Origin: Actinomycetes bacterium | GTDB taxonomy: Bacteria > Actinomycetota > Acidimicrobiia > Acidimicrobiales > RAAP-2 | Direction of reading: 5' to 3' | Assembly (NCBI GenBank): GCA_021849765.1 | Contig: JAJZSM010000077.1 | Location: 1 to 7,077, forward strand | Length of the DNA: 7,077 bases | Part shown: in pieces, positions 4,171-7,077 of the stretch | How the letters are laid out: every line of letters starts with the position of its first letter | How positions within the stretch are numbered: the stretch's first letter is position 1 | The notes under the pieces: generated by a model | What the model saw: the letters and a program-made list of their open reading frames with translations, nothing else | Database searches by the model: none | Told to the model about the DNA's origin: nothing | Program-made: the position numbers and the translations under genes

Positions 4171-6690
4171 ATGGGGCGGGCGTCGTCCACATCTGGTCTT
4201 GATATCTCGGTCAGCCGGTGGCGCACGGCGTTGGTCGGGTTCTCGGTTCTCGCGACCGGACTCGCCGTGGTGACGCCCACCGCGACCAGCGGTGCCACGG
4301 CGTCGTTCATCCGGTTGGCGCCGGTTGACACGTCCTTCACCAGCGTGGTGCAGATTCCGGTGTCACTTGTCAATGGGCACCGCTTCACCGGTCTTCGTCA
4401 GGCCTTCGCCTACGACGCCCGTGCGCTCGACGTGGTCGGGGTCACCACGGACGTCGCCTCACAACACGTGTCGCTACGCACGCGCGTCACCGGCGTCGGC
4501 CGGGTGACGGTTACCGGATCCGGCCCCTTTAGCGTTCCCTACGACCCGACCACGCTCTACTACCTCGACTTTCGCGCGGTCCGTCAGGGTCCCGTCAGCA
4601 CCGACGTTCGCGTGGTCAGTTCGTCCCTGGGTGGCGTCTCGATGCGATCGGGGGCCCAGGCGTCCGTACACCTGGTCAGCGGGTGGGTCTCGATCGGCCC
4701 GCGCGATATCAATACCGGCAGCGGTCTTCACGGTTCCCAAGCCGGCGTCGTGGCCGACGTCGCATACTCGGCGGCGGACCCCTCGATCCTCTACGTCGCG
4801 TCGGGCCAGTCACAACCGGTGGTCGGTCCCGGCGGGTACGCGGGGTCCACCGGTGAGGGTGGACTCTACAAGTCCGTCGACGGTGGCAAGACGTGGACCT
4901 GGGAGAACCTCGGACTCGACTACACCGACGTAGCCGCCGTGGCGGTCGAGCCGACGGATCCTCAGGTGGTGGTCATCGAGGTCGATGGGCCCAGTCCGAC
5001 TACGGGCTCGGTCTACAAGTCCATCAACGGAGGGGCGACCTGGCAGATGACCTTCGCGGCGGGGGGTTACGGTCTCTCGGTCGAAGGAACGATGCTGTAC
5101 GCCACGACGTTCCACGCACTGCTCGTGTCGTCGGACTTCGGCTCGTCCTGGACCACGGTCTCGTCGTTCCCGACCGAGGTACTCACCTCGGCGGCGGTGA
5201 GCGACGGTGGCCGGACCGTCTACGCCGGGGTCTGGCACGAGAGTGTGCGGTACCAGTCCGGCGTTAACAGCGACTACGCATCCGTGCTCGAGTCAACGAA
5301 CGGCGGGCGGACCTATACGAACTCGCTGGTAATCGACAACCTGGCCAATCCGTCGATCAGTCAGGTCGTTGTGAACCCCGGCAACACCGCGAACCTCTTC
5401 GCGATCGTGTCGACGCCGTACCCGGCTCGTGAGTACGGCAATCCGTCGCTCTATGAGTCCAGCGACGGTGGCAGCACCTGGACGATGATCGACACGCCCG
5501 ACCGAGGGCTGCCGAGCGGCACGCCGGCGCAGTTCGTCGCCGTCGACCCAACGAATCCCGAGCGCGTGTTCGTGGGCGTCGACGGGGGGCTCTACGCGTC
5601 CACCGACGACGGGTCGACCTTCACCGTGCTGCCTAATCTCTTCTTTGACGTCCGCTGTCTCATCATCGACCCGACCAATGACCAATCGATGTACATGGGA
5701 ACCGATCAGGGTCTGTACGTCACCGCCGACGGTGCACAGACGTGGACGCCGCTCAACGACTGGCCGGGCACCTTGATCTTTGACGTCGCGGTGGACGGGT
5801 CCCAGATCTTCACGACCGTCCAGGACATGTCACCCGTCTACTCACCGGACGGCGGCGTGACGTGGACCATCGTCCAGCGGGGCGAGGAGGGCATCGTCGC
5901 CGTCGACCCCTACAACCCACAGATCGTCGTCCTGTGGACCGAGCCGCACGTTACCGGCTTCTTCTGGGTGTCGGATGACGGCGGCCGTACCTTCGTCGTG
6001 CCCCAGATTGACGAGAGCCAGCAGGTGACTACCAGCGTGTGGACCTCGTCGGGTATCGCGTTTTCGTCGACTGGCGCGATCTACGTGGCGGGCGGAGCGG
6101 GCATCATGAAGAGCAACGACGGGGGGCAGTCGTGGTCGCTCCTGAGCGGTTCACCGGCGGGCGCCCGGACCGTGGCGGTCAGCCCCGACGACCCGGCGGT
6201 GGTGTACGCATCGAACTGGAACGGGACCTACGAGTCCAGTGACGGCGGGACGACCTGGACGATGCTCAATCGCCTGGCGTTCAACTCGCTGGCGGTCGAC
6301 CCCACCAGCGGCGACGTCCTGGTCGCGAGCCAGTACAACCCGAGTCTGGATCCGAGCACCTACGGCATGACCCTCGACGCGCAGGTGTTCGTCAGCACCG
6401 ACGGTGGCCAGAGCTTCAGCGCCACCTCGATGGATTCGGTCGATTACTTCGCGTCCGTTCCACAGGTCCAATTCGTCACGGGGCCCCACGGCCCCGTCGT
6501 CGTGTTCACCTGTCAAGAGGGGGTGTTCATCTCCACTGACCGTGGCGCGACTTGGCACGACGTGAGCTTCAACCTGCCCAGTCGATCTGTAACTGCACTC
6601 ACCATCGTGAGCGACGGGACGGCCTACGCCGCTACGTACGGGGCGGGGCTCTGGATTTATCGCGACTTCCTCGCGTCACTCGCGAATTGA
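4171..6690 (+). CDS. Secreted Asp-box (BNR/sortilin-like) beta-propeller protein with cohesin-like N-terminal domain
   Basis: An 839-residue exported protein. Its signal peptide has R16 and R18, a hydrophobic core at 20-34 and a likely A-x-A cleavage site at 42-44. Residues about 46-171 form a beta-rich domain (VVQIPVSLVN, FAYDARALDVVGVTT, LYYLDFRAV) whose pattern resembles cohesin or cohesin-like Ig-fold modules. From W172 (WVSIGPRDI) onward the chain is a propeller array with 13 Asp-boxes of the form S/T-x-D/N-x-G-x-T/S-W/F/Y, beginning at residues 235, 284, 320, 375, 430, 477, 518, 558, 601, 648, 689, 742 and 788. Thirteen boxes at 36-55 residue spacing would fit about 14 blades, for example two seven-bladed propellers. 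Similar repeats occur in sortilin/Vps10, Ycf48 and GH74 proteins, but no catalytic signature is seen, so a binding or adhesive role is more likely than an enzymatic one. There is no C-terminal anchor or sorting signal, so it is probably released or held non-covalently. Confidence 0.85.
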   Translation: MGRASSTSGLDISVSRWRTALVGFSVLATGLAVVTPTATSGATASFIRLAPVDTSFTSVVQIPVSLVNGHRFTGLRQAFAYDARALDVVGVTTDVASQHVSLRTRVTGVGRVTVTGSGPFSVPYDPTTLYYLDFRAVRQGPVSTDVRVVSSSLGGVSMRSGAQASVHLVSGWVSIGPRDINTGSGLHGSQAGVVADVAYSAADPSILYVASGQSQPVVGPGGYAGSTGEGGLYKSVDGGKTWTWENLGLDYTDVAAVAVEPTDPQVVVIEVDGPSPTTGSVYKSINGGATWQMTFAAGGYGLSVEGTMLYATTFHALLVSSDFGSSWTTVSSFPTEVLTSAAVSDGGRTVYAGVWHESVRYQSGVNSDYASVLESTNGGRTYTNSLVIDNLANPSISQVVVNPGNTANLFAIVSTPYPAREYGNPSLYESSDGGSTWTMIDTPDRGLPSGTPAQFVAVDPTNPERVFVGVDGGLYASTDDGSTFTVLPNLFFDVRCLIIDPTNDQSMYMGTDQGLYVTADGAQTWTPLNDWPGTLIFDVAVDGSQIFTTVQDMSPVYSPDGGVTWTIVQRGEEGIVAVDPYNPQIVVLWTEPHVTGFFWVSDDGGRTFVVPQIDESQQVTTSVWTSSGIAFSSTGAIYVAGGAGIMKSNDGGQSWSLLSGSPAGARTVAVSPDDPAVVYASNWNGTYESSDGGTTWTMLNRLAFNSLAVDPTSGDVLVASQYNPSLDPSTYGMTLDAQVFVSTDGGQSFSATSMDSVDYFASVPQVQFVTGPHGPVVVFTCQEGVFISTDRGATWHDVSFNLPSRSVTALTIVSDGTAYAATYGAGLWIYRDFLASLAN
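4873..6555 (+). repeat. Array of 13 Asp-box (BNR) repeat units within the propeller gene
   Basis: Each unit carries a beta-hairpin motif such as SVDGGKTW (residue 235), SSDGGSTW (430), SSDGGTTW (689) or STDRGATW (788), usually preceded by L/V-Y-x-S and followed about 15-25 residues later by a V-D-P-T-N-P/D-like turn. The units are clearly diverged at both DNA and protein level, so this is an old internal duplication rather than a recent tandem expansion. Confidence 0.85.
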
Positions 6691-6711
6691 GGGACCCTCG
6701 GGGAGTTCGCG
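6681..6711. terminator. Possible bidirectional terminator between convergent genes
   Basis: CGCGAA (6681-6686) pairs with TTCGCG (6706-6711), enclosing a second inverted repeat GAGGG-A-CCCTC (6689-6699). It spans the propeller-gene stop and most of the 41-base gap before the convergent gene's stop at 6732. Location is ideal for a shared terminator, but the stems are short and interrupted. Confidence 0.35.
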
Positions 6712-6731
6712 CAGTTCGCCGCGTCGCTCGG

Positions 6732-7077
6732 CTAGAACGCGACGCGAATCGCCGCAGCTTCGAGCACGTCGCCGTCCTTCGGGGAGCGCACCGAGACGAC
6801 GAGCACCCCGTAGGGGTGGGCGGGCGCGGGGAACGTGAGCGTCGTCGCGAAAGGCCCCATGACGCCGTTGGCGCCGCCCATCGTGGTCCCAGTCGCGATG
6901 GGCCGCGCCACGTCGTCCTCGTAGAGCGCGTCGTTGATGACACCCTCGAAGGCGCTCGACCAACCGCGCAGGCGAAGGGGCGACGCGACGGTCGCCAGTG
7001 CGCTCGGCTCGCCGATGTCCACGTCGCGACAGGTCGAGCCGAGCACCCACCACGACCCGTCACCGGTCACCTGGCGC
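6732..7077 (-). CDS. C-terminal part of a Gmad2-domain protein, partial (5' end beyond the window)
   Basis: The minus-strand frame enters from the right edge and ends at TAG (6734-6732), leaving 114 visible residues. The first 20 or so read VTGDGSWWVLGSTCRDVDIG, a linker or end of a preceding domain. The remainder matches the Gmad2 pattern (Ig-like domain of bacterial spore germination and related extracellular proteins): SPLRLRGWSSAFEGVINDAL, then TTMGGANGVMGPFATTLTF, LVVSVRSPKDGD and a final beta strand AAAIRVAF. In actinobacteria this domain usually ends exported or lipid-anchored proteins, often after a GerMN domain, so the missing N-terminus probably holds an export signal. A GTG at 7070 could be called a start, but the frame continues upstream through it with family-like sequence, so the gene is treated as truncated by the window. 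It is convergent with the propeller gene. Confidence 0.75.
   Translation of the reverse strand, partial: RQVTGDGSWWVLGSTCRDVDIGEPSALATVASPLRLRGWSSAFEGVINDALYEDDVARPIATGTTMGGANGVMGPFATTLTFPAPAHPYGVLVVSVRSPKDGDVLEAAAIRVAF

Noticed and set aside
4171..6690. Sialidase (GH33) or GH74 xyloglucanase assignment
   Set aside because: Asp-boxes alone are not diagnostic. No RIP motif of sialidases is present, the number of boxes is too high for a single sialidase propeller, and GH74 landmark sequences are not seen.
6632..7063. 143-aa minus-strand frame extending into the propeller gene
   Set aside because: Arg/Ser/Thr-rich shadow overlapping the 3' end of the plus-strand gene; the neighbouring minus frame ending at 6732 carries a recognisable Gmad2 domain.

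Overview
The window is high-GC DNA with Actinomycetota-style coding: GTG starts, strong third-position GC and alanine/arginine-rich shadow frames. The protein families recognised (an excisionase-HTH plus nucleotidyltransferase pair, a Cys-rich CAP-like secreted protein, a Gmad2-domain protein) suggest an actinobacterium, possibly of the Acidimicrobiia. That placement comes from recalled family resemblance, not from a search. No rRNA, tRNA, CRISPR array or transposase was seen.

Left part (1-1768) is accessory or decayed DNA. A helix-turn-helix protein (4-690) overlaps by 4 bases (GTGA) a nucleotidyltransferase of the AbiEii/AbiGii toxin type (687-1438), an arrangement resembling a type IV toxin-antitoxin operon. 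The nucleotidyltransferase frame is broken. It needs one extra G in a five-G run at 1095-1099 to join its catalytic N-terminal half to its C-terminal half, and it carries two TTA leucine codons. About 135 bp beyond it lies an unlabelled fragment (about 1574-1768) that reads as the C-terminal tail of a proton-translocating NAD(P) transhydrogenase beta subunit (PntB). It is cut at its upstream side and lacks an internal segment containing the KRSM motif. This looks like a gene remnant at a rearrangement or island boundary.

Right part (1845-7077) codes for exported proteins. Three plus-strand genes follow one another: a 277-aa secreted protein of unknown family, a CAP/SCP-like Cys-rich secreted protein (start best placed at 2824), and an 839-aa secreted beta-propeller protein with 13 Asp-box (BNR) motifs behind a cohesin-like N-terminal domain. 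Terminator-like hairpins separate them, so they are probably individually transcribed rather than one tight operon. A convergent minus-strand gene enters from the right edge and ends at 6732; its visible C-terminus is a Gmad2-type immunoglobulin-like domain.

No complete novel system can be demonstrated. The points most worth checking are the single-base frameshift in the nucleotidyltransferase, the pntB remnant beside it, and the domain architecture of the propeller protein.
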